This document shows, piece by piece, positions 15,401 to 26,780 of a DNA stretch of 64,000 nucleotides. The translations under genes and the position numbers were made by a program. Position 1 is the first letter of the stretch; every line of letters starts with the position of its first letter. The notes beneath the pieces were generated by a model. That model was not told where the DNA came from and did no database searches. It saw nothing but the letters and a program-made list of their open reading frames with translations. Source of the stretch: Spirodela intermedia (Eukaryota > Streptophyta > Magnoliopsida > Alismatales > Araceae); contig LR746274.1 in the NCBI GenBank assembly GCA_902729315.2, positions 2,569,037-2,633,036 on the forward strand, written 5' to 3'.

Positions 15401-16650
15401 ACAATAGCAGGGAGCTCATGACTTCCACCAGAAATGGAATGCTATTTGTTTCTGTAACTGTATCACCGAAAGGGGCACCAGATCTTTTGGGATCTGGCCA
15501 GGTTCTTTTCATAGGAGGATTTTCTGTCTCAGAAGACAAGGTAATATGATGATGGAAAATATGATTTTCTTTCATTCGATATTTTGTTATAACACTAAGA
15601 GTATGATCAGTAAATAGATATATCATGCTAACATCAATACAGTTGACTTTTACCCGAGACTTCAACAAGACACTTGTGACGGTCATGGGAAATACAGGTT
15701 CGTCTTGGTCATATTCTGTTTCTCCTTGGATGAGTACCCTTCTTTGATGATGATGATGATGATGCTTGTTTATGTCATTGTTTTCTCTATGATAGATGTG
15801 GAAATACATTGGGATGCCAAGCAGCAGCTTTCTGTGAAGCCAGTTCAGAAAGATCACTTTGGCATTGCGGGGCGCGCAGAATATGAGGTGGATGCTTGCC
15901 TTCACCATAACTCTTCTCTCATGGAATAATGTTACATATTTTCTGATATGTTCGTGATCCTTCAGGTAGAGGTTTTGAGAGGCGGTCGCTTCTCTGACAA
16001 AATCACCATCAAGCTTCCAGCTACTGGTACATCGTCGATCCCATCCATCCTTCAGCATGATGCTATGCGGTGTTTAGTTATCTCTCTCATTTTCCAATGC
16101 TCTTTAATGAAATCTCATATATTTTATAATAATTTTCCTTATTTAGTAACTTTAGCCTTGGCATTAGATATATAGGAATGGGCGAGCAGCCTGAGCATTC
16201 AGGGTTGACTTTCTTAAAATATATGGATCATATGGTCTCCGCTGTTCTTCATTCATTCTCATCCATCCCACCATTGGAACCAAATAATTACTTGCAGGTC
16301 AGACCGTCCACATCAGCGTGAGCTACGAAGACGACGGAGAGAGAACCGCCCCCGGAGAGAGAACCAATCTCTTATGGGCTGCCGTTCTGGTCTGCCTGGT
16401 TCTGCTGGCGCTGACCGTTCTGGTCTTCGTGAGATTCCTGGAGACACCATGGAGCAGCAGGCCGGCGCCATCGCCGCCGCCGTCACGTCCACCTGTACCA
16501 GCTGTCGCGGGACCCTCGACACCTGGCACCCGATCATCATCGCCACGTACGCCGCAGCCGTTTGTGGAATACGTGAGGCGCACGATCGACGAGACCCCCT
16601 ACTACAGAAGAGAGGGCAGGAGGAGATTCGATCCCAATCGCACATACTAG
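471..16650 (+). CDS. GP210: Nuclear pore membrane glycoprotein 210 (GP210/NUP210), 3' part
   Basis: Integral pore-membrane nucleoporin, whose large lumenal part lies in the perinuclear space. Exons read: 471-582, 665-1266, 1392-1515, 1654-1931, 2272-2388, 2468-2530, 4708-4899, 5885-5944, 6018-6086, 7112-7258, 7355-7474, 7675-7794, 8024-8179, 8251-8313, 8419-8531, 11547-11952, 13048-13150, 13246-13373, 13505-13576, 13747-13831, 14467-14574, 14675-14816, 15098-15184, 15300-15540, 15643-15697, 15796-15887, 15966-16026, 16298-16650. They sum to 4269 nt, and phases agree at every junction, giving 1422 residues plus stop. Plant GP210 is about 1900 aa, so roughly the first 500 residues are outside the window. 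The last exon encodes one transmembrane helix (LLWAAVLVCLVLLALTVLVF, fragment residues 1330-1349) and a Pro/Ser/Arg-rich tail of about 70 residues ending RRRFDPNRTY. This single helix near the C-terminus is the hallmark of the family. Family recognition is from remembered homologues, not a search. Exon edges may be off by a few bases where GT or AG alternatives exist. Confidence 0.9.
2531..4707 (+). other. Large GP210 intron (2.2 kb)
   Basis: Intron between the exon ending in FHPDAK and the exon beginning ANLSIIGG. It is AT-rich. I see no ORF of note, no transposon protein and no structured repeat. Confidence 0.7.
8532..11546 (+). other. Large GP210 intron (3.0 kb)
   Basis: This is the longest GP210 intron in the window. 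It holds four exact copies of a 10-bp unit at 8841-8880 and a less AT-rich patch around 9160-9500. In one frame that patch reads like a short helical peptide (near VREEGYLLANLLSAKHQLAR) but is broken by stops. It may be an insertion. No transposon family was recognised. Confidence 0.65.
8841..8880. repeat. Short tandem repeat, 4 x 10 bp
   Basis: Four exact tandem copies of TGTTTAGCCA inside a GP210 intron, followed by a partial GCCA. Confidence 0.95.
15259..15279 (+). repeat. Poly-T tract before a 3' splice site
   Basis: A run of about 21 T residues, 20 bp upstream of the acceptor AG at 15298-15299. It acts as an extreme polypyrimidine tract for the GP210 exon starting at 15300. Its length may vary between individuals. 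Confidence 0.9.
15745..15763. repeat. GAT trinucleotide repeat
   Basis: About six GAT units in the short GP210 intron between exons 15643-15697 and 15796-15887. It is non-coding. Confidence 0.85.
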
Positions 16651-17163
16651 AGTGAGCTTTCTTCGCCCCTCTGTGCGCGTGTTTTTAGCTCGTTGACTCT
16701 TGTCTAGGAACCAGTTGACTTTCCTTGGCAATTCCCATTCAGGCTGGACTGGTAGATCCGTTGATGAGTAGATAGATAGGTAGATGTGCATAAACATGGT
16801 GATAACCCACTAACAGCATGGAAATCCAAGGCTCTTAACCATGTTTTTACCATAAATGACCCCAAATCTATGTGGAAGATTTGGGTCTCATGGTACCCAA
16901 TTTTAGCATCGCCGCTCTTCCGGTCAACGGTGGCTGAACTGTGGAGACTTGTGCCAGCTGGGGATAGAAGGGAGAGAGGGAAGGAGGGCAGAAGCTAGAG
17001 AGAGGGTTGCAGCAAGATTGGAATGAACGAGAGCCCGTACTAATAAGTAGAGAGAGAGGGAGGGAGAGAGAGAGAGAGAGAGAAGGCTGGGGTGGGATAA
17101 ATTTTGAGTGTACATGAATAAATCTAGTAATCAGAAAAATACACGTTAAAGTAGAGAGAGGGA

Positions 17164-17198
<35 letters not shown>

Positions 17199-17604
17199 TT
17201 CCAATGTAGATAAATCAAGTTGGCCCAAATTTCAGGCCTGATGGAGGCCCTATAGAGGGCAGTAAGTATTATTCTATGGAGGGCAGGCGGTGGTAGTACA
17301 TTGATCATTAGGTTTACGGTCCAACGGTCGTTTTTCTGGTTTAACATGTGATTCTAATCCTGTCCCGGTGAGCTTCCCAGTCCGCCAGTGCCTCTGGTGC
17401 GTGGACAGCCAATCAAAGTCTGATCCGGTTAGATGGAAGTTGCACCCGCGGGTAATCAGAAACGCCCCCCCCCCCGGGCGTCATCCACTCGCCTCTCTCC
17501 AACTGGATAAGAGAAGGCCCTCATCCTCATCGCCGGCCGCACTTCTTCCTCCTGCCTGCTCCTCCTCTCTACTCTCTCTCTCTCTCTTCTTCCTCCTGCC
17601 GGGA
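16651..17604. other. GP210 to plastid EF-Tu spacer
   Basis: This contains the GP210 3' flank and the EF-Tu promoter and leader. Two GA-rich microsatellites lie at about 17049-17083 and 17153-17195, a C homopolymer near 17466-17478, and a CT-rich leader directly before the EF-Tu start codon. No TATA box could be called with confidence. The reading frame of EF-Tu stays open upstream to 17368 but has no in-frame ATG before 17605. Confidence 0.7.
17153..17195. repeat. GA microsatellite
   Basis: An almost uninterrupted GA dinucleotide array upstream of the plastid EF-Tu gene. Confidence 0.95.
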
Positions 17605-18090
17605 ATGGCGACCGTCGGAGCCGCAGCGGCGGCGACCATCTCCGCTTCGAAGCTCTTCTCCCCGTCCTGCACCTCCTCCGGCATCCCCGGCGGCGGCGCT
17701 CCGGCGGCGACGAGCAGAACCGCCGTCGCTCTGCGCAGCTCCAGCGCCTCCTTCCTGGGCTCACCAACATCCTCCACCGCCCGGAGCTTCACGAGCCATC
17801 TCCGCCGGCACCGGAGCAGCGGCGGTGCGCTGGTGGTGCGGGCGGCTAGGGGGAAGTTCGAGCGGAAGAAGCCCCACGTCAACATCGGCACCATCGGGCA
17901 CGTCGACCATGGCAAGACCACCCTCACGGCGGCGCTCACCATGGCGCTCGCCTCGGTCGGCGGCAGCGCACCCAAAAAGTACGACGAGATCGACGCCGCC
18001 CCGGAGGAGCGCGCCCGCGGTATCACCATCAACACCGCCACCGTCGAGTACGAGACGGAGACCCGGCACTACGCCCACGTAGACTGCCCC

Positions 18091-18128
<38 letters not shown>

Positions 18129-19071
18129 CGCTCAGATGGACGGCGCCATCCTCGTCGTCTCCGGCGCCGACGGGCCCATGCCGCAGACCAAGGAGCACAT
18201 CCTACTGGCGAAGCAGGTGGGCGTCCCCAACGTGGTCGTCTTCCTCAACAAGGAGGACCAGGTGGACGACGCGGAGCTCCTGGACCTGGTGGACATGGAA
18301 GTCCGCGACTTGCTCTCCTCCTACGAGTTCCCTGGCGACGACGTCCCCATCATCGCCGGCTCTGCTCTGGAAGCCCTGCAGGCCCTCATCGAGAACCCGG
18401 CAATCAAGCGAGGGGAGAACAAGTGGGTGGACAAGATCTTCGCCCTCATGGACGCCGTCGACAACTACATCCCCATCCCGCAGCGGCAGACGGAACTCCC
18501 CTTCCTGCTCGCCGTGGAAGATGTATTCTCCATCACTGGCCGCGGCACCGTCGCCACGGGGAGGGTGGAGAGGGGGAAGGTGAAGGTGGGCGAGACCGTC
18601 GACCTCGTGGGCCTGCGGGAGACCCGCAACACCACCGTCACAGGCGTGGAGATGTTTCAGAAGATCCTCGACGAGGCCCTCGCCGGAGACAACGTCGGCA
18701 TCCTCCTCAGAGGAATCCAGAAGGCAGATATCCAGAGGGGGATGGTGATCGCCAAGCCGGGCACCATTACTCCGCACACCAAGTTTACTGCCATCGTGTA
18801 CGTGCTGAAGAAGGAGGAAGGAGGGAGGCACTCGCCCTTCCTCGTGGGGTACCGGCCGCAGTTCTACATGAGGACCACCGACGTCACCGGCAGGGTGTCG
18901 GAGATCAGGAGCGACGCCGGCGATGAGAAGCAGATGGTGCTGCCCGGGGACCGCGTGAGCATGACCGTGGAGCTCATCATGCCTGTCGCCTGCGAGCAGG
19001 GGATGAGGTTCGCCATCAGGGAGGGCGGCAAGACCGTCGGCGCCGGGGTCATCCAGTCCATCATCGAGTGA
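17605..19071 (+). CDS. tufA: Elongation factor Tu, chloroplastic (nuclear encoded, intronless)
   Basis: GTPase that delivers aminoacyl-tRNA to the plastid ribosome. The protein has 488 aa. Residues 1 to about 80 are rich in Ala, Ser, Thr and Arg and poor in acidic residues, as expected of a stromal transit peptide. The mature protein probably starts near [13 protein letters not shown]. GTPase motifs are intact: G1 GHVDHGKT (98-105), G2 RGITIN, G3 DCPGH (160-164), G4 NKED (215-218) and G5 SAL (253-255). The later EF-Tu beta-barrel domains follow in order, with [18 protein letters not shown] and ending in [11 protein letters not shown]. Length matches other plant plastid EF-Tu precursors. The ATG at 17605 is the first in-frame ATG, in a CT-rich leader. 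The gene has no intron and is much more GC-rich than the flanking GP210 gene, with G or C in most third positions. Confidence 0.97.
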
Positions 19072-20634
19072 TCTTCGATCTTCTCTATTCTGTCCCAATC
19101 CTCCTCCCTCGACCAGGAGGAGGAGGAAGAAGAAGAAGAATCTGAGAAGACCCAGAAAACCAAAAAAGAACAAAAAAAAGGAAATGTGCTCATTCTCTGG
19201 ATTCATCCTTTTTCCAGTCTCCGGCGCAGCCATTGTAGGACCCCCTGTTCATAGGAAGGAGGGCCGTTGACAAACCTTGAGTCGGTGAAACCACTCTCAT
19301 CTTTTTTCCATCGCGGATCATCTAAAATAATTCTGTTTTTTTTTTTCTTTTTTTCCACCCTCAAATCGAGTTTTTGATTCTGGCGCCCCCCATGAATTGC
19401 GGTTTATATGCCTCTCCGTTTTTCCTCTCCGCTACTGATGGGTCGCATGCTTCTCCCTTACTCAGATCGCCATGGCTATGCTTCTCAGACAACTGTTGAA
19501 CGCTATGGATGCTAACGGTACGGTAGCCTCTGCTCTGAGAGATTTGACATTGTTTTGGGAGGGGGATAGAAAGGGAGGGAGCCACCATGGTTGAAGCATC
19601 TGTATGAACCCTTTTGATGCTGTTCCAATGTTTTGATTGGGCATTGAGATGGGCTGTGGATTGAACCGTGTTGTTCATAGAATTGCTCGTTCTTCCACCT
19701 TTTTCCCCCTCCCCTTTCCTTTTCTTATCTCAGAATCATTCGATTATAACCCAAAAAATTTCTATTTTTAAAAAAAAATCTAAAATTCCTATGCATCTTC
19801 GTCTGCTGACATGTTAAAACATGTTGTTCATGTTGAAGCTGCAGTGAAGATTATTTTCTTCTCTTCCCTGAACAGACCCTTCCTTTCTCTTACTAATTAA
19901 TACTTTGGAATGATTAAATCATCAAGGAATTTTAGTTTATTTCTTTTCTTTAAAATCATAATTAAATTAAAACTTTTTCTTCCTCTAATTACTACCTTTT
20001 GCTGAAGATCTCGAGCTGAATTCCATTTGCTCCCCTTCCTCATTGGGCTTCAGTTTTTGTTTAATCAGTGAAGTGCTCCCACTCTTTTGGAACAGATTCT
20101 TCGTCCTCAATCTTCTCTCCTTTTTAGAAATTAAAAAAATCTCCTCATTTTATTTTCGCCCAGCAAACAGATCTCTCATGAAAATGGACCCAGCATAAAA
20201 TGTAGGTAGTCCTAGAGTTTGATTTAGGATCACCGAATATTTAAGGAATTGGCGTGAGGAATTGGCTCGTTTAGTATATCAAGAGGGTGATTTATTTATG
20301 TTAAATGTTGGATTTGGCTTAGCGCAGATAGGATTTGAGTTGCAGAGGAACTTGTTACCATGGGGTTTTGGATAGTTTAGTACCATTTTAGAACATAAAT
20401 TAATGAGGCCAAAAGTTTAGTCAACAATTAAGGGCAAATGACTCCTTTTTTTGCGTAAAATGTTAAGAGTTTTCTTAAATTGCCCTCCTCATTGGGCTCT
20501 CTCTCTCTCTCTCTCTATCTCCCTCCCTCCCTCCCTCCTATCTATCGACATGTCTGAGGGGATGGCGGCAGAGAGAATGCGAGGATCCTGAGCCCTGTCC
20601 ATATTTCCATGGGTCCAATTTATAAGCCTGGAGG

Positions 20635-20888
<254 letters not shown>

Positions 20889-21258
20889 TTCATGAATTAC
20901 CCAAGAATAATTGATAGGATCTGCTAGTTTTTTTCCACATAATTGATAATATGGAGGTCAAGACACGACAAACTTGGATGGAAGAAAGGAAAATGGCCCA
21001 AACCTGGGTTGGACAAGCCAAGTTCATAATCTCAGAAAAACACACCAAACCAAGCTGACCTGAGTCTCATATCAATGCATTCTTGACAAAATAAAAACAT
21101 TCTTGGGATCAAATATTTATTTGGCAAGAAACGGACCTGTAGCAATACCAGTGGAGGCCAAGGACGAAGAATATACCACCTTGCGCACCAGTACAGTAGA
21201 TAAGCCTAAATTGGAAACATAAATGTGTCAGCTTCGCCCGTCAGTGTTGACTTGAGAC

Positions 21259-21260
<2 letters not shown>

Positions 21261-21319
<59 letters not shown>
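21261..21319. repeat. GA microsatellite (~59 bp)
   Basis: Uninterrupted GA array in intergenic DNA. Confidence 0.95.
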
Positions 21320-21321
<2 letters not shown>

Positions 21322-23698
21322 TGGTTTTCTGGATAATGTTTCATAATATGTCCAGCCCATGCAGATATAAACGTTCACCTATGGTACATGAGTAGACCCA
21401 AGTAGATGAACAGAACCACAGATTTATTTCGGTAACCAATAACCCTCAGGGTCCTGGGGAGAGAGAACTGGCACATAAACGATAGAGTAAACACAATTGA
21501 TTAATTCCATTGATTTCAATAAGCATAGGCTCTCAGCTCCGCAATATTTCTCATTCAGATGAAATGTTCATTCCTGTCCTCAACCTCGACTGTTGTTCTT
21601 CCCCAGAGTTTACCTTAAATATCCTACTGAATGTGTCTGTCAGCTGTTCTTCCTTGCAACTGTGATCTTTCTGTAATCTGCAAACCTCATTGCATAATCT
21701 GTCAGAACCCTGCTCATTACAAAGACCAACCAGAAGACGCCACTTGTCATCGTCCCTGTGGTGTCGACAATCTTTGTCCAGACAAGTTCTTTCTCCCCCA
21801 CCCCCAATAGTCATTATCCTTCAGCCAAAAAACATTCATAATCTTGGCTCCAAAACCTCCCTGTTGCACTCAAGATAACTTCGACTCTTCCCTCAGTGTT
21901 TTCACGAACATAAAAACTGAGAGAAAATAGATGACTGGACTGGAGAGCGCAGACTGTGATAGGATTATAATTAAGTTTGAGTTCATCGGAATTGGAATGG
22001 GTACATAGAAAGTGGTCATTCTGAAATTTAGGTTATCATATCATCACGATTAAGAACAAGAAACTGGCTGCAAGAATAATACATTAAGAAAATAAAGCAT
22101 CAATGCAGGTTGCAAGCAAGTGAAAAGACACCTCCATTGACATGGAGCCCTGAAGAGCAGGAGCTGGGCCATTTATTCGTACGATCCAGGCTCAAAACAG
22201 AAGGTTAAACCTCACTTAGAAACAAAACAAATATATGTGGAATGTTTCTCAAACTTTAGAGCAACATAAGCATGGCAAAATTTACACAAGGATCAGAGAA
22301 GAATCACACAGTATGGTTTAGAGATAAAAAGGATTCAGCATTGTAGTACGATATTTAAATGAGAATAACTCGGAGTTCTAGATATGTAGATAGCACCTGG
22401 CAGAAAAAAGTGATGCACAATGTGAGAAAAAGTGATGTTGGTCAGTCATAGTCTCTTCACAAAGGAATCTTCATATATCACAGGTCTATTAATGGCATGT
22501 TTATACAATGACAGGAAATAACTGAAGAACCCCATTGATGAAACAAATGTGGAGCCAAACCTGTAAAAGTTTTCAAAACCAAAATGTGAGAACACACTGT
22601 TTATTTAGGCACCTAAGATAAAGTGGACTCAGTACGAAGCAAAAAAGGTGTGATGAGATATGAATTTCAGCAACGGAATTCTCATCAGAACAAAGTTAAG
22701 GAACCAAAATTAGAAAAAAAAGGGAGGGTGGTCAAAAAAGAATCCTCAAAGATGTCCATCCACACAGAAAATTGACTAACTCTTCTCTATCAGAACACTG
22801 AAGATCAAGCTGGCTTTCTGTGTTTTCAGATAGCGTAAGAGAGGGTGAAGCACAGCCTCAGGGAATTTTGAATGACTGACATGAATGCAATCTATTAAAA
22901 AAACTCAAGGTTAGTTGACCTTTGAATTAACATGAAATGCATTATATATAAGTATCATTATTTACAAAAAACTTGAACGACTAACACAGGTAAAAGATGA
23001 GATCTCGAAGTATTTTTCAAGTTTCCGGCGATTGCAAACCAGGGAAATATTCAAATGCTGAAAACATTTGCCCGGTAAGGAAAATTCAATATTAGATACT
23101 TCCATTAATTGGTGAGGGAAACCAAAGCATGAATGATCAATGAAAGTTCTAACTACCCTAGAGAAAATGTAGAAAAATGGATCATGTAAAAACACAATGA
23201 TATTAACCGGAAAATGTTTCATATGCTCAACATTGAGACTCATCAACATATAATCATGTTCCCATATTAATTCAAACGAACAAGTTCTCCATCCCTTGAA
23301 GGTGCAGGAACAATGACAAAGTGAGTTTTCTGGCGTACATGGTTCTCCGAGCAGAGTAATGAAAAGGAGATGCAAATGTAACACTGTTTCACATGCTATT
23401 ACAAAATCCATGCTAGGCATTCCTATAACCTTACAGATATAGTCAACCTGACCTCACAAACAGGAGATAATACAAGAGTTTTATGTCTTCCCTGGTTCAT
23501 CAATTGCATCTTGCATTCTATCAGGGAGAAAAATAACTAAGCGGCAAAATATCATCCAGGATCTTACATAGAATGGAGCCTGCATGCCGCCCCTCATTAA
23601 ACGACATCATTACCGAGGTGATAAGATCACATTACGGTTTTGCATTGGCCTACAAGACCGACAAAAGACCTAAAGGTGAAAGAAGTCGATGCAGTTGA

Positions 23699-24424
23699 TC
23701 AGTCCACCAGCGAAGCCATGAGAGCCCGAGGGCTCTCCCAGACAGGAAGATCCAACAAAGACTCCATCATTGCCTCCTCCCTCATGTCGCACACTGAGTC
23801 TGCAATATCACAGAGGTTCGAGAGCTTCTTCAGGATCGCTTCCTGTGCCTCCACCTGCACAGTCCCCGGCTACATGAACCAGCCAGTATAATGACTAATG
23901 TATCTGTTTAAATCTACAAAACACAGAAAAATTGAGGACGAGGAAAAACCCAAAATGCATCCCAAAGAAGGCACCTGTACATTATACAAAAGTTTTTCTC
24001 GAAAGAAAGCACCGACCTGCAATATGAGCTCCTCAATCAAGGCGCGAAATGGGTTAACAGGCTCAGCGACATCCTCACCCTCCTTTTGACGGCAAGAACT
24101 AGAGATAGTTCCCGTGGCACTGCGTTCCAGGGTCGACTCCTCCCCCGTCACTCCGAAATCTCCACCTCCAGCGTCACCCTCAGCACCACAAAAACGACCG
24201 CCCTCCAGCAAGGAAACGGCCAATCCCTCCAACTTATCGATCTCCTTGCGGTACCGCTCCCTGACGGCCAAGAGAGAGATCTTCCTCCGGGCCAGTTGGT
24301 TCCTCTTAGGTTCCTCCTCCGGTTCCGCGGATGTCTCCTGGGGTACCTCCTCTGGTTGCCTCCTCTTCCGGCGCTTGTAGATGAAGCCGTCGTCATTGCA
24401 GAGCTCCCATTCCTCGCCCTCCAT
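23699..24424 (-). CDS. Uncharacterised plant protein, 187 aa, two exons
   Basis: I do not recognise a named family. Exon 1 is 24424-24017 and exon 2 is 23854-23699, joined by an intron with GT at its 5' end and CAG at its 3' end, in phase. The protein starts MEGEEWELCNDDGFIYKRRK, then has a Glu/Pro/Arg-rich stretch. A predicted helix follows (NQLARRKISLLAVRERYRKE, residues 42-61), then a variable Gly/Ser/Glu linker. The conserved-looking C-terminal part contains NPFRALIEEL, AILKKLSNLCDIADSVCDM and a hydrophobic end, DLPVWESPRALMASLVD. The basic RKRRQ patch near residue 20 could be a nuclear signal (inference). GC content falls from exon 1 to exon 2. The ATG chosen is the first one that leaves a compact acidic N-terminus; the upstream extension in the same frame looks non-coding. 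Function is unknown. Confidence 0.8.
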
Positions 24425-24815
24425 CTCGCCCCTCAGGCCAGGTAGAAGGACTCCGCAGGGCCCCTGCGACTGCAATCGCCAAGGACAGGACAGATCTGGG
24501 AGGAAGACGAAGGCGGCAACGAGCCGATGATTCTCTTGTTCGAAAACCAGCCCATCAAAATTATTATTTTCAATACACCATTGACATTTATACACCATTG
24601 ACGAATGTTTAATATTTGAAATTTAAAGGTTGTAATTTTTTACATTCGATATGCCTGGATTCATCTATAAAAAAGACTCGTTATTTACTCTTGTACTCCT
24701 CTCTCTCTCCACCCAACCACCATTGGTTGTCATTAAGTGGGCCCAGATTAAGGCCCATCAGAAGCACGGATCCTGTTCGGCCCATTTAGAAGCCGACCCT
24801 CGACTCCATCGAACC

Positions 24816-24852
<37 letters not shown>

Positions 24853-25334
24853 AGCATACCATGTGGCGAGAAAGCACTAGCCCCTTTGAGAATACTTTTT
24901 GGGCCAGAAACATGTAAAGTGGGCCGAACTGGCTGAGCTAGGGACCCGTAGATAATAATTAAGTAATTTAATTAGATGGAAGTCGGGAAAACACAAGCAA
25001 TTCCTGTGCATTCCGGCATGCCCGACGAGCCAAACAGTTTTCCTTCGCAGGAAACAGTGACGAGAACAGAAACAGCGGCGGCGGCCGCACCGCCGCCGCC
25101 TTCAATTCGGATCATTCGGCCCGATCCCAGCAGCGCCGCTGGCCGGAGCTGAGCGGCGTAGGAGAGTTCCCGTCTTCCGCCGCCGGCGATGGGTAGCGAG
25201 CAGAAGAACCCAAGCGACCTGCATGGCCATGCAGAAAGAGGAAACTACAGAGAACATATACGGTGTGGCCGGAGGGAAGGAGGAGGAAGAGGAAGAATAA
25301 GAGGTTTTCCGCCATGGCCGGATCTTACCGAGCT
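24425..25334. other. Intergenic region between two - strand genes
   Basis: This contains the promoter of the 187-aa gene and the 3' flank of the 148-aa gene. A GA array lies at about 24816-24854, and a short GCC-rich patch at 25075-25100 encodes nothing recognisable. No clear TATA box was found. Confidence 0.6.
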
Positions 25335-25781
25335 TCAGATGACCTCCTGCTCTTCACTGGGCCTGTCGGTGACGTCGAGATCGTCGCCGGACTTCCTGGA
25401 GGGAATCCGGAGGAGATTCCTCAGGCTTCTCTTGCTCTCCTTCTTGGTCCTCCTCCCCCCCGGCGGCACTGGAGCGCCGCCTTCAACCGCGTTCTGGTCC
25501 TCCGCCGCCAGCCCCGACTCGAGCTTCTTCGAGACGGTGACGATCTCGTAGGAGTCCCACAGAGACTGGGCGAAGTCCCACCGCTGAGACTCCGCCACTT
25601 GCCGGCGAGCGGCCTCAACTCTGAACCGCGTGGGCCTGCTCTGGTTCGCGCCTTTTCTACATGCGGCAGCGGCGACGTCGAACTCGGCGGCGCTGCCTGA
25701 GTCGCCGGCGTGACCGTGCCAGGCCTGAGCCACGGCCTTGAGTAGCTCGAGCTCCGCCGCGCCGCCCTCGCGCCTACTCAT
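25335..25781 (-). CDS. Uncharacterised intronless ORF, 148 aa
   Basis: I do not recognise a named family. The ORF opens MSRREGGAAELELLKAVAQA and has a GC-rich, coding-like composition. Its centre contains RWDFAQSLWDSYEIVTVSKK, which looks like a conserved helical and hydrophobic core (residues about 67-86). The C-terminal third is basic and Ser-rich (RRTKKESKRSLRNLLRIPSR) and ends DRPSEEQEVI. There is no signal peptide or membrane helix. The order of short motif, linker and basic Ser-rich tail resembles small plant regulatory or scaffold proteins, but this is only an impression. It lies about 0.9 kb from the 187-aa gene on the same strand and 1.1 kb head-to-head from PCH2. Confidence 0.72.
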   Translation of the reverse strand: MSRREGGAAELELLKAVAQAWHGHAGDSGSAAEFDVAAAACRKGANQSRPTRFRVEAARRQVAESQRWDFAQSLWDSYEIVTVSKKLESGLAAEDQNAVEGGAPVPPGGRRTKKESKRSLRNLLRIPSRKSGDDLDVTDRPSEEQEVI

Positions 25782-26132
25782 CCGCCGCTGGCAGCGCCGC
25801 CGCTCGGCACGGCAGCGTTCTCCGACGATCCCACCTCCTCCGGTGAAGCGAGAACCTCACAACAGCTGCGGTGAAGAAGATAAGGTCAACCACCGCCTGC
25901 GGTCAGCGCACGGTCAGACCTCCGAAATTCATTGGGAGCGGCTATAACCTTTTGAAAGGAAATTAATAATAGAACGTGAATTAAAAATGTCCAATATAAG
26001 TCCGCCGGACGCACCTCACATTTTTCTAGAGAATAAAATTATTTTCCCAGGGATTAAACGTGCTAATTTTTATTATAAAAAGGAAATAAATAAGCCCAGA
26101 ATAACATTGCAGGAGACAACTTCACATCTCTT

Positions 26133-26135
<3 letters not shown>

Positions 26136-26183
<48 letters not shown>
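26136..26183. repeat. GA microsatellite
   Basis: GA array in the spacer between the divergent genes. Confidence 0.95.
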
Positions 26184-26185
<2 letters not shown>

Positions 26186-26600
26186 CTTTGGTCATTTTAA
26201 TATTTTATTTAAGTTTTTTATATTTTCAATAAATAACCTTCACATATCTCACATATTCTCAAGAAATTTTAGGTATTGGTTTTTAACTGTTATTATTAAA
26301 TATAAAAAATATTTTTCTATTGAGTTAAAAATATTATTTATTTTAAAGGGTTGAGTTTCTATAGTTTGTGGTATTTAAAGCTAATGTGAAGCATGAACTA
26401 CTGGATTTTTGAGAAAAGTACTATGGAAAATGTCGATGTAGAATTTGATCGATTTTTAGGGAGTAAAGAAAATAGTATTTAAGGTGGGGTGCATAAGCAA
26501 GTCCCTGGATTTACGAGCGTCGATAATGAAAGCAAATATTTGGCCAGCGAAACTCTTAGGGGGGCGCCTCCCGCGAAAAACTACTGGAAGAAATTCAAAA

Positions 26601-26613
26601 TCTCTCGCTCTCT

Positions 26614-26666
<53 letters not shown>

Positions 26667-26780
26667 GCTCTCTCTCTCTCACACTCGCTCTCTCTCTCAC
26701 TCGCTCTCTCTCTCTCACACTCGCTCTCTCTCTCTCTCTCACTCGCTCTCTCTCTCTCGCTCTCGCTCTCGCTTTCTCGC
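26601..26780. repeat. Interrupted CT microsatellite in the PCH2 leader
   Basis: About 180 bp of CT dinucleotides broken at intervals by CACTCG, CACACTCG and CTCG units, so that it reads as nested 8- to 20-bp repeats. It ends 80 bp before the PCH2 start codon and would be in the mRNA leader if transcription starts upstream of it. Confidence 0.95.

Noticed and set aside
15369-16058. 229-codon - strand ORF over GP210 3' exons
   Set aside because: It is antisense to four verified exons and includes His runs from the GAT repeat; no domain is visible.
17368-17604. Upstream extension of the EF-Tu frame
   Set aside because: The frame is open but has no ATG, starts with GTG, and translates a CT-rich leader. 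The transit peptide starting [10 protein letters not shown] at 17605 is a normal start.
18202-19233. 343-codon ORF on the - strand
   Set aside because: It lies fully antisense to the EF-Tu coding exon and is open only because of high GC content; its product is a His/Asp/Gly-rich sequence without domains.
22962-23420. 152-codon - strand ORF
   Set aside because: Long for AT-rich DNA, but rich in Cys, Phe and His with no recognised domain, no clear splice partners and a position in the 3' flank of a known gene. I cannot support it as a gene.
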